A stretch of DNA of 64,000 nt from Antrodiella citrinella (lineage: Eukaryota > Basidiomycota > Agaricomycetes > Polyporales > Steccherinaceae), in assembly GCA_004802725.1 (NCBI GenBank), contig SGPM01000030.1, positions 1 through 64,000 on the forward strand. The letters are read 5' to 3'. Under the pieces are notes generated by a model that was given only the letters and a program-made list of their open reading frames with translations, ran no database searches and was not told where the DNA came from. The position numbers and the translations under genes were made by a program. Positions within the stretch are counted from its first letter, which is position 1. The number at the start of each line of letters is the position of its first letter. Below are positions 35,755 through 46,416 of the stretch, piece by piece.

Positions 35755-37727
35755 ATGCAGCCAGAAGATATCAGTGATGCGTTGAGCCTAGCACTGGCCC
35801 GCCTTGCCGCCGCAACCACACAATGTCACGCAGTCCTCAGGCTCCAAGTTTCATCAATGCAAATAGTACCATGTCAGAGGTATTCTCATATACTCCAGTT
35901 CGTCTTTTGCAATGCTCAATATAGTTTGACTTTAGTGACTACGCCACTCATTTAGCTGCCTGGGATTCCGTCGTTGACCAAGCATGCCAGACCGCGGACT
36001 ATGTTAACCGCATATCCAAAATCCTCCTTCACCATCGCAATTGTTCCCCTGGTCTTCCCATCAACAGGCTCCCAGATGATGTACTCGCCATGATATTTTG
36101 CGAGGCCTCTTGGAATGACCTCGCTACCATGTTTTGCATCTCGCAGACCTGTACTCATTGGCGCCAGCTTGCTCTCCACACACCGAAGATGTGGAGTGCT
36201 GTTGAGCTGGTCGATCGACGACGTCGCTTATGTCGTCCAGAGGGTGGTGCGTCATTATTATCACCAACACTTGCCCGACTTGTGTTCGGCCGTTCTGCGA
36301 ATGTCGGGCTTTCTGTCTACCATCCCGGACCAACGCACTATCACGCAGCCTCACTGGATCTGGTCCAGTTTGCCTTGTCCAGATTGGTGGTGTTAGCAAT
36401 CACGGCTGACATCGACATTCTCAGTCATTCCTGGTTGCTGGACCATCCAGCTCCTGTTCTGCGGGAACTCAAGCTCTCTGCCACTTGCTACGAATACGGC
36501 GATGCTCTCCCCGATGTTCTTCCTCAGCTGTTCGCGGCCGACACGCCACGGTCGGAGATCTTGCACTTGAATGGCATGCGTCTTCCGTGGACATCCGATG
36601 TGTTCCCCTCTCGACTCAAGGAACTGCTGGTCGACGAGTGGTTTGACCTATTCAGCGACTACGGAGGATTCTGGGACCCGGAAGACGACTCTGATTGGTC
36701 CGAGGAGTACACTGCGCGATACGCAAGCGATTGCAGCATTACGTCCATATTGCAAAAGTGCTCTAACCTTGAAGTGCTGTCGATATCCCGCTGCTCCAAC
36801 ATCCGTTGCGGATCCGCCGCGTCTTCCCTCGATGAGCATACGCAGCCCATCTCTCTTCCGCACCTTCGTCTTTTGACGTTGCGCAACTCCATTTTGGATT
36901 GCGCTCACATTTTGAAAGCGGTTGGCGCTTCAAGGATCCAGAAGTTGACAGTTCAGTGCGACGTACTGACCAGCTACTCTTCGGAGGACCGCACCACTAC
37001 ACCAGACCTAACACGTCTTCCCAGGATCGTATTCGACCACCTCGCTCTCGCTCGCAGTATCGCGCTCGATACTGGGTCAGTCTACGCTTCCTACAACGGA
37101 AATAGTCATATCTGGCCGCACGGTGATGAAGACATCTGCATAGATCTTCACTGCAAACAGTTCCAGGCGAGCCTCGTGGCCCTTGACCAGGTCTCCTTAC
37201 CGCATGTTCGCTATCTTCGAGTCATGTGCGACCGCCCACGTTACCCTCTCGTGGACATAGAAGTCACGCTGCAACGATGGAGAGACTTGGTTCCTTTTCT
37301 GCGAAGCATACCCAACGTCCAGCACTTCGCTGTCAATGACTTCACAGGCACTGCAGCCGACGTCATCAGGGAACTACTCCGGGAGATACTTCATGACAAC
37401 AACTTTCGGCGATTCCGTCAGACTGTACGGACGTTCCAGATAAAAGATTGTGATGTCCCGAACACAGACTTTTACGAACTCTTCTGCAATCGCGAGTATC
37501 GACCAATGGCCAATCTGCGTTTCATCCGGTTGGTGGATGTCGTCTTCGAGGATCTGGCACATTGGAGTGAAAGAAGTATCCGGAAGAGTGATCTCCAGGT
37601 TCGACACGTTGTCTGGTCGGATGTTCAAGGAGGAGAGTACCTCGCAGACCGTGATATAGTGATAAACTCGACCAAGTCCACATTTGAGACTCTGGATCTT
37701 CTTGCAATATTACACAGAATGTCGTAG
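35755..37727 (+). CDS. F-box protein
   Basis: F-box proteins recruit substrates to SCF ubiquitin ligases; basidiomycetes have large families with variable tails. Exon 1 starts MQPEDISDALSLALARLAAA. An intron at 35880-35935 joins in frame to SDYATHLAAWDSVVDQAC. The F-box follows: LPINRLPDDVLAMIFCEAS, then MFCISQTCTHWRQLALHTP and KMWSAVEL, the standard Leu-Pro/Trp pattern. The remaining 480 residues have irregular leucine-rich character (VLRELKLSATC, LEVLSISRCSNI, LRLLTLRNSILDCA), as usual for agaricomycete F-box proteins. It ends LDLLAILHRMS. Apart from the first intron the body is one exon. Substrate unknown. Confidence 0.78.
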
Positions 37728-37927
37728 TATATTGGCGAGGATCAATCAATATCGGACATAGTGAAGGACCTGCATCGACTGAACCGACACATACTGCTCG
37801 AACTTGCTGCATGATCGAAAGGAATGTGAATATCCATTGCCATAACGAAAGCATGAGAGCAGCAGAAGTAGCGGAAAGGGACACACGACTCGTACTCGTG
37901 TTCCTAATCGCTTTTCTTCCGCTTCGA

Positions 37928-39113
37928 TCACCGACTAACATCTCCCTCCTCATCGCCACCCTCACCATCATCATCCTCATCGTCTGCCTCATCCCGCCCC
38001 TTCTTGAGACCTTTCATCTTCCTCGTCTGCAGCTTGCCCAGATCCTGCTTCTCCACGTGTATCCGTCCTCTGACATCTCCCATGTCGTCCACCTCCACGT
38101 TCTTCCTCTTCTTGCCCAACCCGCTCTCAATATCCTGCTTCTTCAGTTTCGGCCGTCTCATCGCCTGTTTGAGGATCTCAGGATCCGGGTCCGTGTGTCG
38201 GCGGAGACGCAGGTCGATTGCAGGGCCCATAGGTTCCAGCGAGACGAGAGGTGTATGTGTGCCTGAAGGAGTCAGTTTGGTGGTGTACGCGCGGATGTGC
38301 ACGAGGGGAAGGTTTTTGGTGTCGTCTTGAGATTGAGGGTTCAGCGTGAGTGTAGGGTTGGCGGAAGCGGAGGTGAGCGCAGCAGGAGTGGGGCCGAGGG
38401 AGATGCTGATGATGTGCTCTATGCCGGTGAGACAGATGGATTCGATTTGCTCGCCGTTGAAGAAATCCATCAGCAGGGATTTGAGTTGCATGAATCGCGG
38501 GTGGGACTCGAAAAGTTCCGAAGCGAAATGAAGTAGTGGTTTGTGGCCTGGTGTCGCTTTGGCCGTCTAAATCGAGGTCGCAGATACGAGTATGAGTGCA
38601 GATAGTAAAACCACAGGTATTTGCGTACCTTGAACTCGCTCATAGCCTTCCACTGCTCGATCCCGACCTCGCACATATCCAATACACGGTAATCGTACAT
38701 CCGGACAAAAATCATCCCATCTGGTCGTTTCTTCGTGCTCTGACCTACAACAAACAGACTCGCATCATTCTTCTGCGACCAGAAATCCAACGAAGCGGGA
38801 TCTTCAAAGGGGCGGACTGTGTTCTTTTTGGAAAACGAGATAGCGTGAGGACGTTTGAGGGCCAGCTATAGCGGAACCTTTGTATCAGACCACGTAGAAC
38901 AATAAAGTGTACTCACAAGGTCCTTCATAGCACCGTTGACCTTCTCTCCCGTATGTGTGCCCTTCACGAAAAGGGCTTGTCTGGCGTCCTCAACTTCCTT
39001 CGATTCTCTCGCATCAAGAGCTCGTTTTGAGCGTGCATTTTTCGGTTTGCTAGTGGGGAAAAATCAGTACACGATATTGCTCAACTAATATTGACTTACA
39101 TTGTCCGCAACAT
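37928..39113 (-). CDS. RPF2: Ribosome production factor 2 (Brix domain)
   Basis: Rpf2 works with Rrs1 in the nucleolus to load the 5S RNP onto pre-60S ribosomes. Exon 1 codes MLRTI and is followed by KPKNARSKRALDARESKEVE. The Brix domain runs from LKRPHAISFSKKNTVRPFED through SLDFWSQKNDASLFVVGQST and KKRPDGMIFVRMYDYRVLDM. It continues through KATPGHKPLLHFASELFE and LMDFFNGEQIESICLTGIEH to VHIRAYTTKLTPSG. The tail is basic and acidic (RRPKLKKQDIESGLGKKRK, then EADDEDDDGEGG), as in other Rpf2 proteins. It ends DEEGDVSR. Five or so exons. Length (about 320 residues) and motif order fit an intact gene. Confidence 0.93.
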
Positions 39114-39937
39114 GGCGACGTCGGTGAGGAGGAGTATGGAGGTATGAGCGGAGATAGAGCGAAAGAAATTTCGAAAACCCTGGAATAGAATAGACGCTTG
39201 TCTATCAAATCTTCAGATCTCGATTATTTACAACTTTGTACTGAACGCCTCTAGAAACGACTCCGTTGGTGCTAACGACTTTCGGATAGAGGAGTCGCAG
39301 GTAACGACGCGAGGGGCTTATATCAGTCTGTCTCGACAAAGACACGATTCCCACAGCCCACAGACGAGACATTTACTGCCCAAATGAGAAATGTATCATA
39401 GTCACTAGCTACGACATCACCAACAGACAACAAGGAGAGAACATCTAGGTACAACCTAAGTGGATAGAGTGCTGCATCAAGCGCAAAGAGACGGCGCGGA
39501 CAGATCGGCGAGCAAAAGGATGGAGGGATGCTAGGGAGATTATAGCAGTGACTGATGGTGAGTGAAGAGTTTCTATCCAGTAAAAATCGTAAAGTATCAT
39601 CATCATCGTGCAGGGTTATCTCCAAATGAACAAACCAACCGACCGAACCGAATATGGAAGAGGAAGGAAGGAGCTCGTACTACGAGGGCCGACGGAAAGA
39701 ATTAAGAGAGTGCAGTATGCACAACGCGGGTATAGCAGTCACCGAACAGCCATGCGAACAAAAAAACCATGAACGTCAAGGAAAGAGAAACAACGGAACA
39801 ACCATGAAAGACTGAGAGGGATATGAAACTTGCTTGCTTGACAGACAGAGAAGAGGATCTGGCCTCTGTGAGACAACACGTCTCAGCGTTTCACTACTGG
39901 AGCGAAACGACCAAACGTGTGCACCCTAATCAGACGA
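39114..39937. other. Spacer between RPF2 promoter and WSC gene 3' end
   Basis: About 820 bases. A 100-codon minus-strand open frame (39323-39625) has no similarity and lies where the RPF2 promoter and the WSC gene's 3' flank are expected, so it is not called as a gene. Confidence 0.45.
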
Positions 39938-42754
39938 TCAGAAGTGGTTGTGGGCGACGTTGCGACCGAAGTGCTTGGCCTTGGGAGAGCGCTTGGTGAC
40001 GGCAGTAGTTTGGTAGACGGCCAAAGACCAAGTTCCACCTCCGTTGTCACCGTTGGGAGTGTGCATGTAGCAGTTGTTGTCGGGAATGATCATACCCTGA
40101 CCGTCGTTGGTCTGGAAGTCGTTGCCGCCTAGAGAAAGATTGACAATTAGCGATATATTCTCAGATAATCAAATGGCGGAGGACTTACAGTAGCACTCCT
40201 GGCCGAATTCAACACCGGCCTTGGTGAATCCCTTAGTAGCGCAGGTGGAAATGCAAAGAGCGGTGGTCATACTGTTCGAAGTAAAGGAGTACCCGTTCAA
40301 CGCACGCGAAGAAGCATCGCGAACACATCCGAAGCTAGTCCAACCGGAAGGAACCGACCCAGAGACGGGTGCGGGAGAAGAAGTGGGGGCAGGGGCGGCA
40401 ACGTTGACAGGCGCAGTGGTGGGAGCGGAGCCGGACGCAGTCTTCAAGAACAAGCTGATAGCCCAGGTACCACCGCACTTGTTTCCGTCAGAGCAAGTCA
40501 TGTAGCACTGTTGATCAGCGTTGATGTCGACGCGAGTGCCGCTGATGACGTTACCACCTGAATAATTGCGAGATAAATACCATGAAACACAAGAAAATCA
40601 ATGAGCACGTACAGTAGCACTCCTGACCGTACTCAAGACCAGCGTAAATGAAGCCCTTCGAGTCGCAAACGGACTGGCACATGGCGACAGTCATCTGGTT
40701 GCTAGTGGTCGAGTAACCAGTGAGAGCGCGAGCAGATCCGGAATCCTGGATGCAACCGTTCGACACCCACTCACTGTTAGGTCCGGGAGAAACGGGGGCG
40801 CTCGAAGCGGAGGCGCTGGCAGCGGGGGCACTGGAAGCAGCAGCGGTGGAAACGGACACCGAAGTGGGAACAAGAGTGTGGGCGGTAGGCAGGGTGCTGG
40901 ATTCCGCGACGCTGGAAGGAACAGCAGACGTAGGCTTCACGGATGTGGGTGCGGCAGACGTGGGCGCGGCGGAGGTAGGCTTGACGGTAGGCTGCGCGGA
41001 GGAGGCAGCGGAGGAGCTAGCGGGAGCAGGAGCGCCGGGGTTGCCGTTGAAGAGCAGAGTCAGTCGTTGGGGACCACCGCAAGTCATGTACTCTGGAGTA
41101 ATAAAATATTGCGTCAGCTCAGAGTAATAACAACGAAGACTTTACTCACGGTTACCAGCACATGCATTGCTGCACTGTTCAGCGGGGACGGTGTTCGTGG
41201 TGGCACCGTTGGAGAGAGAGTTACCGCAGTAGCACTCCTGGGACCACTCAATGCCGGCGTAAGAGAAGCCCTTGCTTCCACAGAAGGCAGCGCACGTGTT
41301 CAAGGTCATACCGACAGCATCGGTGTAGGTAGCAGAAGTCAAGGCGCGCGCATTAGTAGCCTCAGCGATACATCCCACGTTGGTCCAACCAGCGAGGAGG
41401 GGCTCCTGAGTGTCAATCATACTGGGCGTGGGTGTACCGGCGGGACACGTTGGCTTGGGGCCCGTACCCTCCCAGATCGGATTACAACCAGGGAGAGTAT
41501 TCAACGGTGCCGAGTCCCCGATAGGCTCATCGACGATTTGACCGATGAAACGACAAGCGTTAGCCGCGTCGGAATCCATGACGGCAGCGAGCGCAGGGCA
41601 GTCACCGACGTTTCCAGCGGCGTTGGGGCAATCATTAATCAAGCTCGTGATAAGACCAGGGTCGGTCCATCCCATGGCGAAGTCACCGTGGAAGCCGAGA
41701 CCAGTGGTATCACCATTGGACAGAACCCAGGTACCGTCACCGTGGTAGTCGTACTGGTCCACGGAGACGAGCATCTCGTAGAAGATGGAAATAATGTGAA
41801 CCGGGTGAGTTGGGGGACAGTGACCGTCATTGTAGTTCTCGACCGGGTAAGCCATATGGGACGTGTGATCCGTGCTGTCGAGATTCTGGCCATCCCAGCA
41901 AGAGGGGAAGAATACCTGGGCACGCATACCGTCAGGGCACTGGTGCTCGAAGAAAGTGGGTCGTTCGGCCCATGCAGGGTCGCCGGTGTGATCGTTGTTG
42001 TAGTCTGTACAATGCATCAGTCAGCGACGACGAAACATGACAGTCATCTGATACACTTACCAAGGCAGACGAAGCTAACAGCCTGGTCCGGGAAGTTCGA
42101 GGCGTTGTAAACGCGACGGTTAGGGTTACCGGCCAACATCTATGGGGAACGATTTATCAAGAGGCGCCATAGATAAAAGACAACATTGGAAGCGTACCAC
42201 AAGGCCATTGGGGGGAGCGACAACGACATCGCCAGTCTCAGTACCACGGACCAAATAGTAGATGTTGAACGAAGTCGCTGCACGTGTGAAATTTGAGCGT
42301 TATTTCAAATTGCGGTGTAGAACAGACTTACGCATCAACGACAACGATCCGTTGGTAGCGTCCTGGTGGTACATGGACGGCTAGAAAGAATTCAGTACAT
42401 GGCCGATGCGCGAGTGAGAATCAACGTACAGTCCAGTAGTTGCTGTGGTCTTGGGGAATAATCATGGAGGTACAGGTGCTCTCGGATGTGAGGGCATCGT
42501 AGCTGTAGGTATTTCTGAACCCATTTCCACCAGCAACGCTGTGCTCGTGAGTACCGAGCTGATGAGGGAAATTGTTAGCAAACGCCACATGCGAAAGGCA
42601 CTCTACGTACTGTACCAGGGCTGACGATGGGGTCAAGACGAGTGGTGACCACGGGTCTAGTACCGCCGAAGATGACATGCACAGCGCTGGCGAAAGGCAA
42701 TGCCACGAGTGCAGATAGCACAAAGTGAGCACGGAGGCTCTTGGAGAACTGCAT
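39938..42754 (-). CDS. Secreted DUF1996 protein with three WSC domains
   Basis: Predicted cell-wall or extracellular protein. The signal peptide is MQFSKSLRAHFVLSALVALP FASA (cleavage near residue 24). DUF1996 follows: RLDPIVSPGT/LGTHEHSVAG, NYWTPSMYHQD, CPDGMRAQVFFPSCWDG, SHMAYPVENYNDGHCPP and DYHGDGTWVLSNGD. Three WSC domains then bind carbohydrate in related proteins: WTNVGCIAEATNARALT ending CAGNREYMTCGG; WVSNGCIQDSGSARALT ending CSDGNKCGGTW; WTSFGCVRDASSRALNG ending CYMHTPNGDNGGGTW. Linkers are Ser/Thr/Ala/Pro-rich and probably O-glycosylated. The third domain lacks its last two cysteines. It ends GRNVAHNHF; no GPI-like tail. About nine exons. The DUF1996-WSC pairing is common in wood-decay basidiomycetes. 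Confidence 0.92.
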
Positions 42755-42940
42755 GATGAATGAAGTTAGCCTGAACAAGAGAGTGAATGTGGGTCGGATG
42801 AAGGGAATGTGGGGAGCTTGAAGAACAGCTCAGACGGATGCTCAGATGGACGCGGAGAAAAAAACGACCACCGAGAGAAGTGAGGGAAACACGAGTCGAG
42901 GAGGAAGTTTTGGGAAGACATGAATGTTGATGAACTGGCT

Positions 42941-42947
42941 CTTTATA
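42941..42947 (-). promoter_or_regulatory. TATA-like box of the WSC gene
   Basis: The minus strand reads TATAAAG 187 bases before the start codon at 42754. This would imply a leader of about 150 bases. Confidence 0.4.
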
Positions 42948-43411
42948 CGGCCACAGAACAAACCACACCTCCCTAATCTGGAAACATAATAATTAACGCT
43001 TCGTCGGTCAGGCACCGGTCGGACAACGTACGCGCTCATCCTGACGTTGCAAACCTCACGCTCGGCTCACTTTATTTTGCTAGCGAGATCGGTCGGGAAA
43101 ATTGCCTCAACGTTGCCAAGACTACATTTGTCGAGGAACGCGGTGGCTAGTGAGCTGAAGAAAGTAAGTACGCCAGTGTAGAAGTTGGATGGATAGCGAA
43201 TGCTTGCAAGAGGCTCAGTTCAGATATCAACATCCATCATGAAACCCTTGTCACCGTCAAACGTTCTGCTCGCAGAATCGCATGCAAAGGGAACTCTATT
43301 TCCCTCTATGCCCCCTCCTGCGCCCCCTCTGTGTATTTCATCTTCCCTTCCGTAGATGCGAACACTTCTCGCCGATCGTTGCGAGGGACCGAGTTTGCAG
43401 AACATTCCTCC

Positions 43412-43432
43412 TCTGGAGTCTGGAGTCTGGAG
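43412..43432. repeat. Short tandem repeat, TCTGGAG x3
   Basis: Three perfect 7-base units in tandem, followed by a partial unit (TCTTG). No function evident. Confidence 0.8.
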
Positions 43433-44400
43433 TCTTGATACGATGCAGTACGCAGGCCTCACGACCCGTGTCAGACTGTCAGTGAGTCCAGCGTCCAGTT
43501 TCGTTCCGAGAATGCCAAATTGTTCCAGCCGAGATACCAACCTGCCAGCTGGCCACCGAACCGGGCAATGAAACAACAACAACATATGACACGGAATTTC
43601 ATAACATTCCGATTTCTGACCTTCAGGTTGCTATCTTCGCATACCCATTCTTCTTCTTTGTCTTTCCGTCAACTACATCTTCGAAGTTCAAGGGCGTTGA
43701 CAGCGTCGACTTGTGGAGACCGCCGCCTTCCACAGTCTTTATCGTCGTCATTCCTGACCTATGATACTGAGTCCAAGTCAAGGTCCAAGTAAGGGTGTTG
43801 TACAGTGTTGTACCCGAGTTCTCCGATTGTGTTCGCTAATCTGCGTACAGTATCTGGCTCCGCTGATCAGGTCAGATCGATACTATCACCCGCGAGATCT
43901 ATCTCTATGGATACCGAATGTTTGTGCCTTATAAAAATACTGCCCGGACGCGCTTCGTCTGGACCCCGCACGGGACCACTGCGAGGGATACCCGCACCAT
44001 GCCAAGAGATCATATGTTGGCATTTACGGCGTCTATGAGACTGCAATACACACTGATGCACAGTCCCTTGCTGACCTGATATACATCCTGAAATGCTGCA
44101 GGTTGAAAGAAACACACGATGCATACAGTTGTTCGAAGTTCGAGGGAATCGAACCCCTTGCTTGGTTTTCGTTGCAGCGGCACAGTAAGCTTATTGCTAA
44201 GCCGATGCAGATCCGAGCCGTCGGAGTGTCGGAGTGCGCTTCGCACGTTAGGGATCAGTAAACGGGGAATGTGGTCAGTGGTTCAGAGCACGGTAGCAAC
44301 GCCTCACGAAGTTCACGTAAACCTATGTATCCCAAAAAGAAATTAGTGAGCATATCATTCGTAAAACATAGCAAGTTTGTACGCACAATGTACAACATCT

Positions 44401-45718
44401 TCAGACGATAACCCATGTCCTACCCTTCTTGCCATCCAGATCTCCGACCCTCAGCTGGCATGTCAAGGCAGGCGGGTCGCGGTCGCCCTTCCTCGTAACA
44501 GAATCCTCTTGCTTTAGTTCCACCCAAGCCAGACATTCATGTTGTACCGTTAGATCGGGGGCGACCTCCTTGGCCAAAACCGCCACGGACTCCGGGTCGT
44601 CCTCCAGCGTGTGCGCAAGTATCAGATAGTAGGACGCACTGGCGTCCCACGACGGATATTGTCCGTTGTGATCTGGTACCAGAGTGACAGTATAGTAGAA
44701 TAATCCTGGGCCTTGCGGCTTCAAATGGAATTGGGTTGCACGGCTGGAGGTGAAATGCTCCGGGAGAGGGTCTATTGCTAGACCAGGGAGCCCTTTCACC
44801 TGCAGCCCAAAGTTGGAGAGCTCCGGGCCCCACTTCATGACCACGCCATCGAGTGACTTGTTCCTAGTGCCGCTGCGGACACCAACACTCTCCTTGATGC
44901 CTCCCAAGAGAGATTGCGGCGCCCACCGGAAGCCCTGCTGTTGCAACCGCGGCCTAGTGTTAAAAACCAAGTTGGCGTTGATACGACCGATGCGACAGAG
45001 TAGCATCTGCATCCGGATATCTGCGACGTCGTCAGAAGTGATCCGCCCTTTCTCTTCTCTGATGGCGAGAAGAGGCATGACATCGATGCCGAAAATCGTG
45101 GATGCACAGATCGTTTCATCTGTCCTGCGGGAGGTCTGACGGCAGGTGTAAGCTGCTGCTATCGCCATGAAGTATTCACCGCGAGTTCTGTCTATGTCGC
45201 CTTTCTCAATATCCGGAAAGGGCAGCGCTGATGAACATGAACTGATGAGATGCTCGGTATTGCGCCTGCAAGATGAACGGCAGGAAGCGACCCTGGCTGG
45301 TATGATGAGTCTTCAATTGGATCCCTTCGTCCACGATCTCTCGGATGTCTTGTGATCGGTCGTTAAATTGAAGGTAGAGTGTTTTCGCCAAAGATCCCTC
45401 TTGGTAGGTCCAAAGACGGCTAAGCCATTTCGTCGTGTATATCTTCATGCTCCGCTCGACAATGGGAGCGTGCGAAGGCATTGCCTCCAAGGACGATTCC
45501 AGCACGAGGACAGCGTTAGCCATGGAGTAGATCTGTCGCATTCTTGCGATGCAGAGCTTCCGGAGCTCTCGAAAATCCTCGTGCACTGGAATGCAGATCG
45601 TGTCCATCCAAAATCCTACGTTTCCAGCTACACGGCTGGGGTACTGGACAGCATCGACCTTCTTCTGTATGGAGGCAATAAGACATGCCGGCAGCGAGCT
45701 GGCTTTCGGATTGCCCAT
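44401..45718 (-). pseudogene. Heterokaryon-incompatibility (HET) domain gene, 5'-truncated and frameshifted
   Basis: HET proteins trigger cell death when incompatible fungal cells fuse; basidiomycetes have many relatives. The remaining HET part is GNPKASSLPACLI, VGFWMDTICIPVHEDFRELR, RQIYSMANAVLVLESSLEA and WLSRLWTYQEGSLAKTLYLQ, the conserved core with Trp-Thr-Tyr-Gln-Glu. The first block (the usual start with Val-Ser-His-x-Trp) is missing, because recognisable sequence stops at 45718. Between FISAALSGY (45206) and the next block, DIEKGDIDRTRGEYF, the frame shifts by one base with no usable intron. The C-terminal part reads QTSRRTDETICASTIFGIDV and RFRWAPQSLLGG-like FRWAPQSLLGG, ending KKGRTWVIV. 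Upstream lies a pyrimidine-rich block. Probably a dead copy. Confidence 0.62.
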
Positions 45719-46416
45719 ACCGTTGATGAGCCCCGATTCTCGCTGGTACCCGCGCGCCGCTACTACGCACCGCCTAGCACCTGTCCTCCTCTACTTCAGC
45801 ACCTCCGAAGGCTTCTCGCCCGCTACTTCGACTCGTACTCACATCCGAAGCTTCCGACGATTGACCCGCGCATCACCCGCGAGGTCCGAAACCCTCGAAC
45901 CCGCGTCCGCGCATCGTCCGGAGCCACGCGAGAGCTATACGCCCACCTCCGATACCTCCTTTCACGCCCCCGTTCGTGCATCGTATCTCGCTCGGACATT
46001 GTATCGTATTTTCCGGACCTTTCTCGTACCTTCTCGGACACTTTCGTTCATCTCCTTTCTTACTTTTCGACTCTTTCTCGTATCAATTTCCTCTCTACTA
46101 CTGGTTGCCTCAGGCCCAGCCTTTCGTTTCATATGACACTAGTCATCACACCTAGTCATTCCATTTTCTCAAAACATTGCACCTAATAGTAATTGTACCT
46201 ACTCGTAGTACCTATACCAAATACCCGCATCAATCTTACTTCCTTGAGTTTTCATCCCCATCTACAAGTCACAGCATTGTATTTCAATGTGTACATATGT
46301 CGCCACGCGACTTCGTGAAAGTGAGACAAATCGCGCAGCAAGGAACCCGCCCACCCAGCGGCTCCCTTGCCCCGCGTCCGAGACGTCACCGACGTCCACC
46401 CCCCAACCACAGGGTC
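45719..46416. other. Pyrimidine-rich segment replacing the HET gene's 5' end
   Basis: The plus strand from about 45,770 to 46,290 is strongly C/T-rich, unlike flanking DNA. Two plus-strand frames remain open through it (one with PTIDPRITREVRNPRTRVRA), running in from the antisense of the HET core. It may be an inserted element fragment; I recognise no element-specific motif. Confidence 0.4.

Larger units (their letters stand above)
42755..44400. other. Promoter and spacer left of the HET remnant
   Basis: About 1.6 kb. Contains the WSC gene promoter, a 3x7-base repeat at 43412-43432 and a tRNA-like B-box on the minus strand near 44145-44155 without a proper acceptor stem. No coding frame has recognisable similarity. 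Confidence 0.45.

Noticed and set aside
39323..39625. 100-codon minus-strand frame beside the WSC gene
   Set aside because: No similarity and low-complexity composition; it lies where the RPF2 promoter and the WSC 3' flank are expected.
44120..44245. tRNA gene on the minus strand
   Set aside because: The B-box is perfect but the 3' acceptor strand (GAACTTC) has no complementary 5' strand, and the anticodon arm is missing. Kept only as a tRNA-like finding.
43220..44246. Several open frames of 70-120 codons
   Set aside because: No family similarity, they conflict with each other on both strands, and they fall in promoter and spacer DNA.
45549..46136. 195-codon plus-strand gene
   Set aside because: Its first half is the antisense of the HET core, and its second half is open mainly because of the C/T-rich composition.
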